DNA of 64,000 bases from Sistotremastrum niveocremeum HHB9708 (GCA_001630475.1 KV419435.1:147303-211302), one strand, 5' to 3'. Positions 35,571-47,868 are shown, counted from the stretch's first letter. Notes: a model not told the origin generated them from the sequence alone. Made by a program: numbers and translations.

Positions 35571-36812
35571 GAGTCCAACCAGTACTCCTCGTGATGTAGA
35601 CTCTTCCACAGGCGGGGAGAGGGTGAGTCGGGGGAAGAACGATAGACGTGCCGAATTAACGAAGACGAAGCATTTGAAGATCAAGACATTGATGGCCACG
35701 GAAGTAATTTGAAAGGCCCGGCTAATAGTCGGATATTCTTAGTGCAGGGCACGGGGCCTGATCGAAACACTATTGCGCCGACAGCGCTCCGAAGTAATAT
35801 TCGTACCCCTCACTCCGTTCCCGTACCTTTCTTGAACGTTAACTTGGATGTCGATGGACGACTTTCATGAATCTCATCATCCAGAAAAAAAATCCAAAGG
35901 GAGGCATCCCTTATGCGACCCAGGCACTGATCAAGACTCACGTAAGGTGATTTCCAATAAATCATTTTATTGATCATTCCACTATGACTCCACTGAGGAC
36001 CGCCTGGTATCACTGTCTCAGTGCTGAGCTCCTCGCATTTCATCGAATTTGTCACGAAGCTAAGAGCCCCCCCGTTGATGCGCAGTATCCCCGTATTTCT
36101 GATTCGAGACCAAGGGCCCTCCACTACCCAGGCACTCGTCATGTCTCGTGTCGTTCCGCTCCTCTCCGGGCCGCTATGTGCTTTATGACTGAATGGAACC
36201 TCACAACTTGGTACCTGAGACAGCAACAGGTATCCCGTCGATGGCCGGGTTGTCTGCAGAGAACGAGTTCATCTGGTTTCTACACGGGATTTGCTTTGCA
36301 GTAGGATGAGTTATATCCAAACCCACAGGTGGGGGCGACCCCAATTGCAATCAATGAATCTCCATTTTATAGACCTGAATCTAACAGTTCCTGCTACTTT
36401 GGTAGCGCTGAGCCATAGAGTCAAGCTGCTAGCGCCCAAGGTGAATGATCGGGACGAATATCGATTGCATTCCATCAGATCTGAGCCCCGACTTACTTTT
36501 ACAGGAAATATTTTCTCCGTCTCATTGACTCAGTGTAAGACTGCGAACTAAGTAGCGGAAAGAGTGACTTCATCGAGGTAATTGATATTTTTCTGTGTTT
36601 CATACTCAGCACTCATCATTGTCCTTCAATTGTCCAACCTTGCGTTGGCGGACACTCTGATCGAGGATGTGACTCTCATGTTATTCTCATGCAACAGTTA
36701 TACAGAAAGCGCATCCACAAAAGTCACCATAAGCACCAAAACTCGATCCCCGACACCCTCACAGCCCGTCCATCTCCCGTCCGTCCCTCGTCCGCTTCTG
36801 CAGTCCTACTCT
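35571..36812. other. Intergenic spacer
   Basis: About 1.2 kb without a supported gene. Confidence 0.4.
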
Positions 36813-37262
36813 CTAACGACCCATAATCTTCTTCATGGTTGCATCGGTGGAGTCGAAACGGATATAGTGATCATCGTTAGTCCAGGTGTCGCACGTGTAG
36901 ACGTCAGGAGATGCGTCCTTGAACTGATAATCGTAGTGGATAGTGTTCACGAAGTGTAAAACATATTTCCAGTACCCATCGTACTCGTAGAGCTTGTACT
37001 TGGTGATCGCCGCGTCATTTTGGACCTGGCTGCTCGTGGTCTTCCATTCGGAATCTCCGACAGGCCAATCGATGAAGATACTGAATTCTTCCTTCACTCC
37101 ATTGGCTCTGACGATCGGCTTCAGTCCTCCGGCGGCGATTGCCTTGGAGCGAATTTCGGCGGCAGCCTTCGTCACGCCGACTTCGTAATTTTTGCCGCTC
37201 TCGGTCGTAGCCTTCGTCCACACAATGTGGTCAAGGTTGGGGAGTTGAGAGGTGGAGCTCAT
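36813..37262 (-). CDS. Orphan 149-residue protein, single exon
   Basis: No family recognised. A single uninterrupted frame from ATG 37260-37262 to the stop at 36813. The protein is soluble, with no signal peptide or membrane segment. The second half is rich in aromatic residues and Asp (KLYEYDGYWKYVLHFVNTIH, then DVYTCDTWTNDDHYIRF), a composition seen in small beta-rich binding proteins. It has Ala/Lys-rich sequence at residues 30-55 (TKAAAEIRSKAIAAGG). An upstream TATTTAA-like element near 37405 fits a promoter. Called a gene because of its length without introns, its composition and its well-placed start; function unknown. Confidence 0.65.
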   Translation of the reverse strand: MSSTSQLPNLDHIVWTKATTESGKNYEVGVTKAAAEIRSKAIAAGGLKPIVRANGVKEEFSIFIDWPVGDSEWKTTSSQVQNDAAITKYKLYEYDGYWKYVLHFVNTIHYDYQFKDASPDVYTCDTWTNDDHYIRFDSTDATMKKIMGR

Positions 37263-39526
37263 GTCTACGGCGTCATTGTGTTAGAGAACGGCCACGACTG
37301 GGATGAAGAATTAATTCGCACCTGTTGTTTGGATATAAAGTGACTGGGGATGTCTTGGAGGATTGTGGGTGGTTGTGCTAAGAGAGGTGCTCAACCGCGA
37401 GTTAAATACACTTTCGCAATAGGTTGCATGTGACAGCATCTAGCACCAATCTGTCGGTCTTCCCGTTCATGATAGCAGAGTGCATCAAGCCGGCATCCTA
37501 TCGATTCACGGACGATATCATGCTCCCAAGGTACACGCATCGCGGTGGTAGTGTGTACAGTGTCCAAGATAGAGCGCACGAGGGCCGAGATCGTGCCCGT
37601 CCCATGATCGCGTCCGAATGCATCACTTGGGGTTTCCGAAATCACAATTTAGAACATTGTTGCAACTCGAGACATTCAATTCCAAGGGAATGCAGTCATT
37701 CTGGAGTGAAATATGGAGAGTAGGAAGCTCAAGGGTAGCGGAGCTAGAGTGACACGGCCCTCCAAGTAATATCAATATTTCATCCACTGGCACGTTATTT
37801 GTGAGTAGGGCGCGGACACAAGCAACTTCCGACTCACCTTAATTCCATGATCTGTCTTCCCAACATAGTCATGTAGATTTTCTTGTTCTCCATCTGGTAA
37901 GTTGTATTGATGCCGGCGACTTAACAAAATGCCGGTGATGATGATCGGGTAGATCGATAGGTAGATGTCCCCGATTGACACACAGCACTCAGATTTATCG
38001 AGAAGATCCTTTGATGTAGTAGGCTGCGGATACTGAAGACTATACTAGATGATCGGTCCCAGTGTACAAGACCTGCAGAAGTCTTGACGGAAGGTAACGA
38101 AGCTGAAGCCATCCAAACGCCACAGATTCAATCCAGCGTATTGAATCCTAGTCCCAGAGTTTAAACTGAACTGTCTGATCGATCAATGTTCCGCACTAGC
38201 CCTTATGGTATATGCACCATGGATTAGCGACTCGGCTTGCATCAAGTTGCATGCCTGCACGTGCACGAAGACACGAGGCAGTGTGTCAACTCCTTTGCCA
38301 GTCTGAACAGATTCCGGAGGGGACCATATGGAAGACGGGGCCCGGAAAGATAACAAGACTTTAAAATCAGGTCGCAAGAGCATCCATAGAATTGTAATTC
38401 AATTTTGAAGCCTCGGTGTTTTACACTGGCATTATTTTAGCCTGACGGCGACAAGACCGCGTTCCTTTTCGCCACCACATGCTTTCTCACATGGTTCAGA
38501 ATGACATGATTAAAGAGTCCTCCGATGCCTTTGACAGTACTGGTAGAGAACGGCTAGGGACGACCGCAGTGAAGAAAGATTCTCAAAGTTTTATAAACTC
38601 CGCCGATGTCTCTTGGACGCCTGCTTGAACGTCAATGCTCTGAGACTAGTAGTAATCGTGCCGAACGAGCTTCGATGTCTCTCGGCATCCCGTCAAGAAG
38701 AGCAAATCGACACCAAAGAGGTTGAACGGGATTGAAGACGTTTTATTAGGTCTGCCGCACATTGCACTCCTTTCGTGAAATAGAAGTCCATGATAGGCTG
38801 ATCCCTACGTAAGAACCGAATTCAGGCATTTTGTCAAATGTTTTCTTTCTGACGTGCACCCCAGCACAGACAGCGGATGGAAATGGATCGGGCGGTGAAC
38901 CGACTCGGAAGTCAAACTTAAATTCATGGAACGGCTTCTTGTTTTGACCTCGAATTAAAGTGATTAATAAAGCTCAGCTGGTCTCTGCTGGACTGTGATG
39001 CTGACGTTAAAGATGCTCGGCGGCACCCTTAAAAGCGCATCTGACCAGTTTTGCTCTCCCATGACTGGCATGACTCCGAGAGTCCCGGGACAGATCAAGC
39101 ACTCGTGAGATATTCTCGGGTGAAATAGCGTCATATGCTTCTCTCCGGAAAACCCAGAAGGCTCCGGAAAGTCTAATCTCATGGACGGCGACGATACCCG
39201 ATGCTTCTCCTCTTCAGTACGTTGGCGCTTCTACTACGCGGCGGACGACCGAGTCTTCTCGTATCGATTTATTATTCATACTCGCCCTCACGACATGCAT
39301 TCCTGTAGACTTCCTGTAATAGGCGGCGTCCATGTTGACAGCCTCGTCAGCCACACAACACCTTCGCAGCTCGCAAACGAATAGGCTCATTGTATCATGA
39401 CATTGTTCGGATGAGAGACTTCTTTTCGTAGAGATACAAAAGTCGAGGCGAAGGGCTGAAACAGGTCCACCTTCTCCCCTCCCCTGACTGCAGTCTGGAC
39501 CTCAGGCTCAGATATCTACGCTCACG
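37263..39526. other. Long intergenic spacer
   Basis: About 2.3 kb with no gene I can support. A minus-strand frame at 38964-39182 is open but lacks a recognisable family or splice context. Confidence 0.4.
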
Positions 39527-40922
39527 ATGCTTCAAGCGATCTTCTTCCTGACCCTTGTATCTCTCATTCATTGTTCACCCCTGCTCGTTGCACCCCAGCC
39601 GGCAACTTTCCCCATCTCCAGAAGATTCAATCTCGACCTCAGCTTCGGAAATCTCCTTCAACGGGACCAGGCGAGAGCCAGGGCTTTTCTCGACCGCGCA
39701 GGAAGAAACCCCGGTAAACGGGCTCCTCCTCCCGCCAATGTCGGCGTTGAAAATAGCGGCACCATATATCTGAGCACCGTTGGGATTGGAACTCCTCCAA
39801 CAGAGTATACACTCCTCGTCGATACCGGGAGTTCCAACACATGGGTTGGCGCGGACAGATCATATCGCCAAACTTCCTCTTCGAGGTGTACTGGAAACGG
39901 TACGGGTCCTGTTTCGATGTCGTATGGCTCTGGATCTTTCAAGGGCCAAGAATGTGAGTCGCTAGCATGCTCTTTCTTGAGACGCAGTATTTAATCTTGA
40001 CCTCTTAGGTTTTGATACCGTCACGCTCGGAAACGGTCTTACCATCACCAATCAATCCATCGGTGTCGCTTCTCAAAGTTCAGGCTTTGGCGGCATTGAT
40101 GGGATACTCGGACTGGGCCCTGTGGATCTCACTTATCAAAGTGTCGACGGTGTTTCCAGCGTCCCAACTGTCATGGACAACCTGTACGCTCAAGGAACGA
40201 TCCCACAAGAAATCCTCGGAATATATTTCCAACCTTCCTCCGAGTCACATTCTCCCAACGGCGAACTCACCTACGGCGGCGTTGACGCCTCCAAATACAC
40301 CGGTGCCATCACTTATACCCCCATCACATCCGCTTACCCTTCCTACGCTTTCTGGGGTATCGACCAGAATTTGACGTACGGATCAACCAGCTTATCTCCT
40401 CGACTATCTGGAATTGTGGATACCGGAACCACTCTTCTCCTCCTCGCCACTGATATATACGACAAATACGTGCAAGCGACCGGAGCGCGTCTGGACAAGA
40501 ACTCGGGACTCCTTAGGATTACACAGGCTCAATATCAGAATCTACAGAATCTGAATTTCATCATCGGAGGGACCACATTCACCCTCACACCGAATGGGTA
40601 AGAGGTTTTTTATCCCTTATTTCTTTTGAAGTCATTAACGGAGTTTTCTTATTGCAGTCAAATATGGCCCCGCTCATCGAATAACTACATTGGAGGAGAC
40701 TATGATTCCATATACCTCATAGTCGGAGATGTGAGTTATACCATAATTCTAGCATCGCCCATTGCTGACTTCTCGATGAAACAGATGGGGTATAAGTCCG
40801 GTCAAGGGTTCGACTTCATCAACGGCTACGCTTTCCTGGAACGTTTCTATTCGGTCTATGATACCACCAATCAACGGGTCGGTTTTGCGACTACGCCCTA
40901 TACCACTTCTACTTCAAATTAA
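39527..40922 (+). CDS. Secreted aspartic protease, polyporopepsin type (A1), copy 1
   Basis: Pepsin-fold endopeptidase. Exons 39527-39953, 40009-40597, 40658-40730 and 40785-40922 give 408 residues. Signal peptide MLQAIFFLTLVSLIHCS; propeptide to about residue 65, ending in a Kex2-like Lys-Arg (NPGKR). First catalytic Asp 99 in LLVDTGSSNTW, second Asp in SGIVDTGTTLL. The conserved end FINGYAFLERFYSVYDTTNQ is nearly identical to Irpex lacteus polyporopepsin. Intron positions are the same as in the paralog at 49164-50571: phase 1 after the first lobe, phase 2 before QIWPR, phase 0 after VGD. Likely extracellular, acting on protein at acidic pH. Confidence 0.95.
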
Positions 40923-41391
40923 CCACATGAGCGTATTTGTACAAAGTCTTGAGCGCTTGAGGCTGTCTTCGGGAATTCTGTTCATGATGTTTTGTAATCG
41001 GATTGATGGATATGTGATTTTTTGTTGTATCGGGAAGGAAGCGTTGGACATTAGACCTGGACTTTTTGTTTTAAAAAAATCTCCTGTGACATAAGTATGA
41101 GTAGTGTAGAAAGAACAAACAAACGCCCGAAACAACGAGCAAGAGCTTCAATTGAAGCTTCAATCGAAGTCAAGATCGAAGTCTAAACAACAAGAGAATT
41201 TATGACCACCGAAGCAACAAGCGCCTAGTAAGCGCTCACGAAACTCCCACGAAGCGCTCAACCGAGCCACCACAGCAACCATCAGTGCTCTGATCAAATC
41301 CAATTTATCAAAAGTTCGCAATGATACCGAAAGTGTTCAGCAGCCGACCGACTCAATTTGACCTTCTTCCTCCATCTCGACTGGTACGCCA
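40923..41391. other. Intergenic, with short palindromic repeats
   Basis: Includes a perfect 16-bp palindrome AGCTTCAATTGAAGCT at 41144-41159 followed by degenerate copies of CTTCAATCGAAG up to about 41185. Function unknown; it may be a 3'-end or promoter element of the next gene. Confidence 0.5.
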
Positions 41392-43377
41392 ATGGCTCGA
41401 GCGCTGTCATTCTTTATTTTGGGATTGAGCTGGATCTCAATATCTGTATCTGGCAACAGTCTCGTCGGCAGTCATTCACTCGAAGCTCGTCTTACTGGCA
41501 ATACCACGTGCAAAGGAACGACGCTTGATTGGTATACTTCCGTCGTTGGGGAAACGCCTTGTACGTGCTTCGAAGTATGTGGCATCAAAGAGGCTTGACC
41601 ACTTGAACTCCAAATTTAGGTCGGACGTATGAGAGGCTGAGGCAGATATGCGCCAGTTCGTGTGAGTGTCGAGTGTATCTGGATAAGTGAAGAAAAATTC
41701 TGACGCGTGCCCTAGACACGGTTGGTCTGATGGCGACGAATACACCGCCCGACGTCTGTAATGATCAACTCGGTGCGTTACCGAATAAATCAGTACCTAG
41801 ATCATCTCTGACAGACTCCCTGATAGCATCTTGTTGCTGCAATTCGATAGCATTCGCTCTAAGCATGCTCTGCTTAAAGTTGGTTCCTGATCTTCCCTAT
41901 CGAATCAGGTCTGATTCTGTCTCAGTTGTCAACAAGGTGTTGGTTCCGGGATCGGCAGTGATTCAGGTTATGACGCGGGTAAATCTGAAGTTCATTACCG
42001 TAGCCTCTAATATTCTGACGATGTGCTCGTAGGTAAAGGAGCATACCAAGATTACCTGAGTAATTTTGGGACCCACGACTGCTCTCCTCAAACTAATCAA
42101 GCGTTCGTGTTGTGCTTCACTGACGTCACCTTGTCTTACTCTTCTATGATTGATCCGTAGACTACCGCAAGACGTGCAAGCGGCGGTCTGCAACCAAAAC
42201 ATGAAGATAGAGGACGACCTGTACGGATTGTTCTGGACCGATGGATCATGGTGCGTTGTCATTGTCAGTCATCTGAAGTGTGGCGTTGATCCAATCTTTG
42301 ACAGGTTCTAGTAAGTCTGTGCTGTCTTTAATTATGGTCACAAAAGCCTAAGCATGAATAGTATCTACACAAAAGAGACGATCCAGAAAAACAACTTGGC
42401 GACCAATAACAACACTTTCACTCATTGCGCATCCACGACCATTGATACTACCACAACCGACACTTCATCCTCATCAACATCTTCAAGTACAACCTCATCT
42501 TCTTCATCGGGTTCTTCAAATTCTTCTTCGGCTTCTTCTCAATCATCCTCCGCGTCTTCGTCCACATCAACAAAATCCGCTTCTGGTACAAATACTTCTT
42601 CGTCGGTTGGAAAAGGGAGTGGAACTTCTTCTTCATCCCCCAACTCCTCTGGCGCTTCAAGCTCTACCGCCTCATCCGATAACGCGCACAGCACCGCTGC
42701 AGTACTACCTGGCTCAAGCTCTGGATTGAGCACGGGAGCTGTTGGTGGCATCGCCGCTGCCGGCGTTCTCGTCGCCCTTGCATTAATTTCTTTCATATTC
42801 TGTTGGTATCGCAGACGACGGTTCAATTCAAGACGTGGAGGCACCGTGGATATCGACGAAGACCCTGTCATGGTTATGACAAGCGACCTCCCAGTTGAAC
42901 AATTCACGATGCCTTCGTACCATCAGCTACCGTCTTCTACGGGCTCCTCTTGTAAGTCCAGCATCATATTTGATTTTTAATTTGGTAACCAATGGTGATG
43001 CAGCGTCAATGATACCTCCCGCAAACAACTTCACTCCTTCAAGTAAACACCAAATTCCTCCACCTGGCGCTCGACCCTCAGCTTTCTCAACATCTTCATA
43101 TCCCGTTTCGTTCAACTCACCCTCATCGGATACTGCTCCTGAGCGACCCCCCGAAATCTCAACCAAAGCAAGCAGCTCGAAATACCAAGCTGTGTTAACG
43201 ACGGACGGAGAAGAAGACCCAGAAGACGATGACGGAGGTCGAGTGGGGCAGCCCTCGTCTTCTTCGAATTCAAATGAGCCTGAGATGTCGAGACATCGTG
43301 ACGCAGGGCCTGTAGGGGTTGCTCTCGGGCGATCTGATTCTGGAAGATTGCCTCCTGCTTATGGAGAGTTGTTATGA
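41392..43377 (+). CDS. Single-pass membrane protein: Cys-rich ectodomain, Ser-rich stalk, cytosolic tail
   Basis: A protein type widespread in Agaricomycetes, function unknown. The signal peptide MARALSFFILGLSWISISVS is followed by a Cys-rich ectodomain: GETPCRTYERLRQICASS, then DVCNDQLDSLIASCCCNSIA, then FTHCASTT. A long Ser/Thr stalk follows (about 42435-42690, likely O-glycosylated), then a transmembrane helix GIAAAGVLVALALISFIFCW with a stop-transfer RRRRF, and a Ser/Pro-rich, acidic cytosolic tail. About ten exons, including a 6-nt exon at 42305-42310 (GTTCTA) needed to read the conserved WTDGSWFYIY. The architecture resembles wall-sensing proteins (WSC/Mid2 style), so a cell-surface sensor or adhesion role is possible but inferred. 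Confidence 0.82.
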
Positions 43378-44194
43378 TGAGTCGGGACCGAAATTGTGTG
43401 AACCAGGGATTCATTTCATTGTTCATTTTGTATCTGAGGTTGAATTTGACTGATCATTCTCACATCTGACGAAATGGGATATCGTTACGGCACGAGAGTT
43501 TATTGAGCGCCTCAAAGACTGAATTACAAAGTTTCGTCAACAGGGCCATGTTCGCAGATTGAGTATGGTTTCTATGGGCGTCCTCAGGATGAATAGCTGC
43601 AGTGAAGAAAATTTAGTTCTTCACTTCGTCTACAATATTCTACTTTTGGAGCGGGTACGCCTGGCACCCTCGATCCTCAGGTGATCACAGATCAGGCTCC
43701 AGTTCCAATTTCGCCGACCATTGAGGAAGGCATTCACTATTCCGCCGGGGTCCTGCTTGTCTTGCACCTACACTGTTTCTGTCTGACTGAGCATTTTGTA
43801 TCATTTAACTCCTCGAATTTGAGGGCAAAGACTAGACATAAGCGTGACAACTGTGACAGGCACGCAAGTTCTGCGAGTCGTTGCGTGACACATGCCGAAG
43901 GATGCCGAGACCCCGGCATGCTCCGATCTTTCTTCCCTCCGATCCCTAGCGTAATTCTATTGCCGAAAGGGGATGATAGACCCACCAGAATGGGTCTGGT
44001 TCCTGTCTAGATCCCGATTCGAACTTAAAACGCGGTGACCGGCTCCCGAGGACCCCAAGACCACATGTTGCCTTATATTGGCTGGATTTTCGCGCCCCGG
44101 GGTTTTTTTGTGCCCGCCATCCTCTGTCTCGACTGCGACAGTCTCTGCACACTCTTTTACTGTCGTCTCTCGAAACCTCCGGCCATTAGACGCG
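43378..44194. other. Intergenic spacer
   Basis: About 0.8 kb with the presumed promoter of the secreted protein gene; no coding feature supported. Confidence 0.4.
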
Positions 44195-45018
44195 ATGTTC
44201 GGCTCCAAGCTCGCCACTCTGTTTCTTTTTGCTATCCAGGCGTGGGTCGCAGTGGCCCACATGAGATTCAATGGCAGGGCACCATCCACCAATCTCAGCG
44301 TGTCCGTTCGCATTGAAGGTTCGACAACTACGATTTTCGAAGGAGACGTACGTTCAGTGGCATGCTATTGAGCGAACCAGAATGCTGATTTGTTTATCTT
44401 GAAGGTTTTCACCTCGCCTCGTGAGATCACCACCGCGTCGGGTGGCACGCACGAATGTGATGGTACGAACGACGGCACGAATCCCACGCCGGGACCCACT
44501 TGTACCACAGCATTGGACTCGGCCAGTGGCTCACAAACCGATTTCACTTACGACGGGTGAGCTTTTCTGTCATGTAACCCACCGAATGCCATCCTGAACT
44601 TTTGCACAGCACGTTCGACTCAGACTTTGATGACTTCTTTATCACGCGAATTGCTGGTGACTCACAGAACGATGTCCAGTTCTGGGGCCTGCTCGTCAAC
44701 TTCCAATTCACCCCCGTCGGTGGATGCCAGGAGGAAGTCCAGACAGGCGATCAAGTCCTCTGGGCATTCGACGCGTTCGACAAGACTTTCTTCCTCCATC
44801 TCACGGGCCCGTCTGTTGCCTCCCTTGGCGTCCCAACCACTTTCACAGTGACCGATGGGATGACCGGTGTCCCTATTGCTGGTGCTACTATTGGAAGTAG
44901 TACTTCGGACGCGGCTGGACATATCACCATCACCTTCACTACTGGAGGAAAATTCACGCTCAAGGCAGAGCAGCCGGACAGTCTTCGCTCGAATGCACTT
45001 GTGGTTACTGTGTCATGA
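44195..45018 (+). CDS. Secreted protein with DUF4430-like N-terminal region
   Basis: Three exons (44195-44347, 44405-44556, 44610-45018) give 237 residues. Signal peptide MFGSKLATLFLFAIQAWVAV. The mature part begins LSVSVRIEGSTTTIFEGDV, a beta-rich opening resembling DUF4430, followed by TPGPTCTTALDSAS and DDFFITRIAGDS, then GCQEEVQTGDQVLWAFDAF. The C-terminal part (TFTVTDGMTGVPIAGATIG, then GHITITFTTGGKFTLKAEQ) looks like an immunoglobulin-like or carboxypeptidase-regulatory-like beta sandwich. Proteins of this layout are frequent in Agaricomycete secretomes; their role is unknown. Start chosen as the only ATG directly before a signal peptide. Family naming is tentative; gene structure is solid. 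Confidence 0.75.
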
Positions 45019-46655
45019 GCTGTTGCCTGCCAGGGTCCCAAGCGGGGAAGTTGGAACGCCGTGTGGTCCCTTTTCACTCAATCTCTCTCTGATGACGCGT
45101 TGATGGCCCTGCCTGAACCTTGTTAGTGACATTCAGAATGGACCCGATCTCTACGTATGAACAATAGTCACGAACTCTTCTCTTGACTCTTCTAGGGTTA
45201 GTGTAGTACTAACTTTTCGTCGTGTTCTGTCATACTCTTCACTACTGCTACAGGTCTTATTGTTGTAACACGGACTTACGAAGAATTCAGAATAACAATA
45301 ATGACACAATGGCGCAACAGAACTTCTATCGCTTAGGTTTTGCTTCTCAACTAACCTATTCTAGTTTAGCATATAGCATAGTGAATCGCTTACCAGTGAC
45401 TCATGATCTCGACTCATGAAAGAAAGCATCACGGTGGTTTCTCTTTCTTCGTGACCCTAATAGAAAAGAGAAAAGACTCTAGCGCTGGTTCAATCTCTTC
45501 GGGTCACATACATTCCTTCCAAATCTCTCAAATCGAATCTTCCTCTAGAAATGCAGACGACTTATTGTCAAGCTCTAGAGCTCTATTCCGATCGCGCCGG
45601 CGTATTCTCATCCCCGGTCCCTGCTCAGGCACTTAGGCCCGAAGCGCGCCTGAATCTGAGAAATTTGAAGGGTGTCGATCCGGCAGCCGATCTCTTATCC
45701 AGATATCGATAAGATCTGTTCAAGGGTGGAATGGAGCCGCAGTACTGCAACTGTACTATAGTTGTACGGTCAAATATTGAATCCAGACGACTGTACATGA
45801 GCCACTTGAAGTTCTTCAGCGTGGTAGCATTCATCCTCTCATCATGGCTACAAATTAATCTCTGAGCAAATGTTAGATGTCTAGAAAACCCGCAACATGT
45901 GCCCTAGGTACCATACCATAGTCCCGTCCCCCGCTTCAAGTGGCATTCACGATGCTGGGGCTTGCTCCCGCTGGCTGTAGGATATTATGATCATTTCCTC
46001 ATGAAAACTAAGAACTCGTGTGCTATGAAATTCCATACCACATCTGAGGCGGGCAACCGACTGAGCAATTGCAAGGGTCAACAGAAAGCCCAGCTATCCG
46101 TCGTCGATGGATCAGTTTTTTGAGATCTTCCGGGAGTCCCAGCTGATAAGACACGTACTCCTAGCTGCTAAACCCTCCAGTCCCAGTATAGGCGTCGCCT
46201 TCACGCAAGCCACGAGCAAGCAGACATTTAACAACAAAAAACTAGTATTCATGCTTGAAAAAGTTGAAAGAGAGGCAGGAGAGGAGATAGACTGGGTCAC
46301 TTCGCACAGCTCATCTGCATAAGTACTGTAGTGGACTGCGCCATGCGGTCGTGCCCCTGGTTATTCTCGGTATCTGGGACAATCTGTGCTTCGTCAATAT
46401 AGAAATGGAGGAAGAGCGGGCTTGGTGCCGATGAGAAAATGATAGCAGCAAGCTCGGGATCTCCTTCTCAGGAGCTTCCGTAAGTAGATTCGTATTGCGC
46501 GTATCCAGCATCACATATGGTGGCAAGCAGTCTTGGGCAATTGATATATATGGTTCATGTTTGGCATAGTGTTTTCATATCGATAATAACGGCCTACGGA
46601 GATATTCGTCTGTCAATGTAGAAACAAAGAACCAACAATTATATAGAGTTCCAGT
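45019..46655. other. Long intergenic spacer
   Basis: About 1.6 kb. Short frames only (for example 46107-46322 plus and 45625-45834 minus), without motif or splice support. Confidence 0.4.
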
Positions 46656-47868
46656 TCATAGCAAGGAAGTGAATCCGTCAGAGTTGAGTCCACTTCCTGC
46701 CGTTGCATGTTGTCTTTGTGCGGCAGTTCGCCGTCGTGTCGCGATCTTTTCCTGAGAAACAATACTCATTAGAAGGAAAACACATATATCTTCCGCGTCG
46801 CCAACATACCCTGAGCTGACGATATAAGTAGGACTCTTCAGCGTCCAGATAGGTACAATCGTCGTCGGTCATTGATTGTTGTTGTTCTTCCTCAACCTCT
46901 GGTAGATCGCCTGAGATTGAAGTCATGGGGCTGGGCGGGTCCGAAGGCGGCAAAGGCTCTATGATACCCATAGACCGTAACAAATCTGCCCAACTTATGA
47001 GCAAGAATGGCACATGAATTGCGAAACGAGATTTACGTTCGGGTGCATATAAAAATATAAATTCAAATGTTGGAAGGTTCGTCAGAATGACCGTCGATAC
47101 TCGTTCCAAGTCCGAGGAAAGGGGAACTAAAGATGACACTTCAAAAGCCAGGCGATGGAACAAATAATTTCGACCGATACCTGGATCTCCTAGCGTGGCG
47201 AGGTGTCTAATAGAAACATCTTCTGGACGTTCATTGGATGCAAAATGTGAAGGAATTGGACGAGGAGTAATTTTGCGCGGGGCTGTCTTCTGTGCGTTCC
47301 TTAAGAATCCAACGCACGCTTTGATTTCGCCAGTTCTCCTTGTGCTAATCTGTTGTTTCACTACACATAAGATGCAGTGCTCGGGTGAGACATTGATGGG
47401 AGATTTTTATGCAGAACACTAGTTACCTGATATAGGTTGATTGAATTCCTGAAATAAGAAAGGTAGTTGAGACTGAGAATCTCTGATGTAAGTCCCAATT
47501 CTTCCTGAGCCTTCGATGTATCGACGAGTCATCAGAGCACCTATGGAAAAATTTCAAGGCACCAATCCGTTAGGAACGATCTCAAAAAACGCACCATCCA
47601 GAAATACATCCGTGAAGACCAGGTTGTTGCGACCACGGCGGTTATCCACGACACAGATTTCGAATTCCTTCCTATCAGCTTATGAGGCTGATCTCCTTCG
47701 TCAATCGCAACTCTCAAGATATCTCACCTTACCGGCCTCACTAGCAATATAGCAATTTATCTTGACTTTATTCTCGGAACTCCGTAAGTCTTCGAAAGAG
47801 GCAACATGTTCAGGAAGTCGCTCATCCTCTATTTCAACCCAGATCTCAAAATCTTCGAAAATCGGCAT
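46656..47868 (-). CDS. DUF7918-type protein with long C-terminal extension
   Basis: DUF7918 is a basidiomycete-expanded domain of unknown function. Exons 47728-47868, 47595-47667, 47427-47540, 46810-47360 and 46656-46751 sum to 324 residues. The start MPIFEDFEIWVEIEDERLPE and the CYIASEAGKEFEICV segment match the typical beginning of the domain (a W-x-(E/S)-(V/I)-(D/E) strand, then Cys-Trp/Tyr-Ile-x-SEAGK). The first domain ends about residue 150 (TGEIKACVGFL). The remainder holds a hydrophobic stretch FEFIFLYAPERKSRFAIHV, an acidic linker (LPEVEEEQQQS) and a basic end (EKIATRRRTAAQRQHAT). No signal peptide. The second intron acceptor was chosen to keep frame. Function unknown. Confidence 0.7.

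Noticed and set aside
42448-42907. Long antisense open frames opposite the Ser-rich stalk
   Set aside because: Ser/Thr codon runs leave the opposite strand free of stops; the plus-strand protein with signal peptide and membrane helix explains the region.
43985-44060. tRNA-like GTTCGAATC box on the minus strand
   Set aside because: No matching acceptor, D or anticodon stems could be drawn around it.
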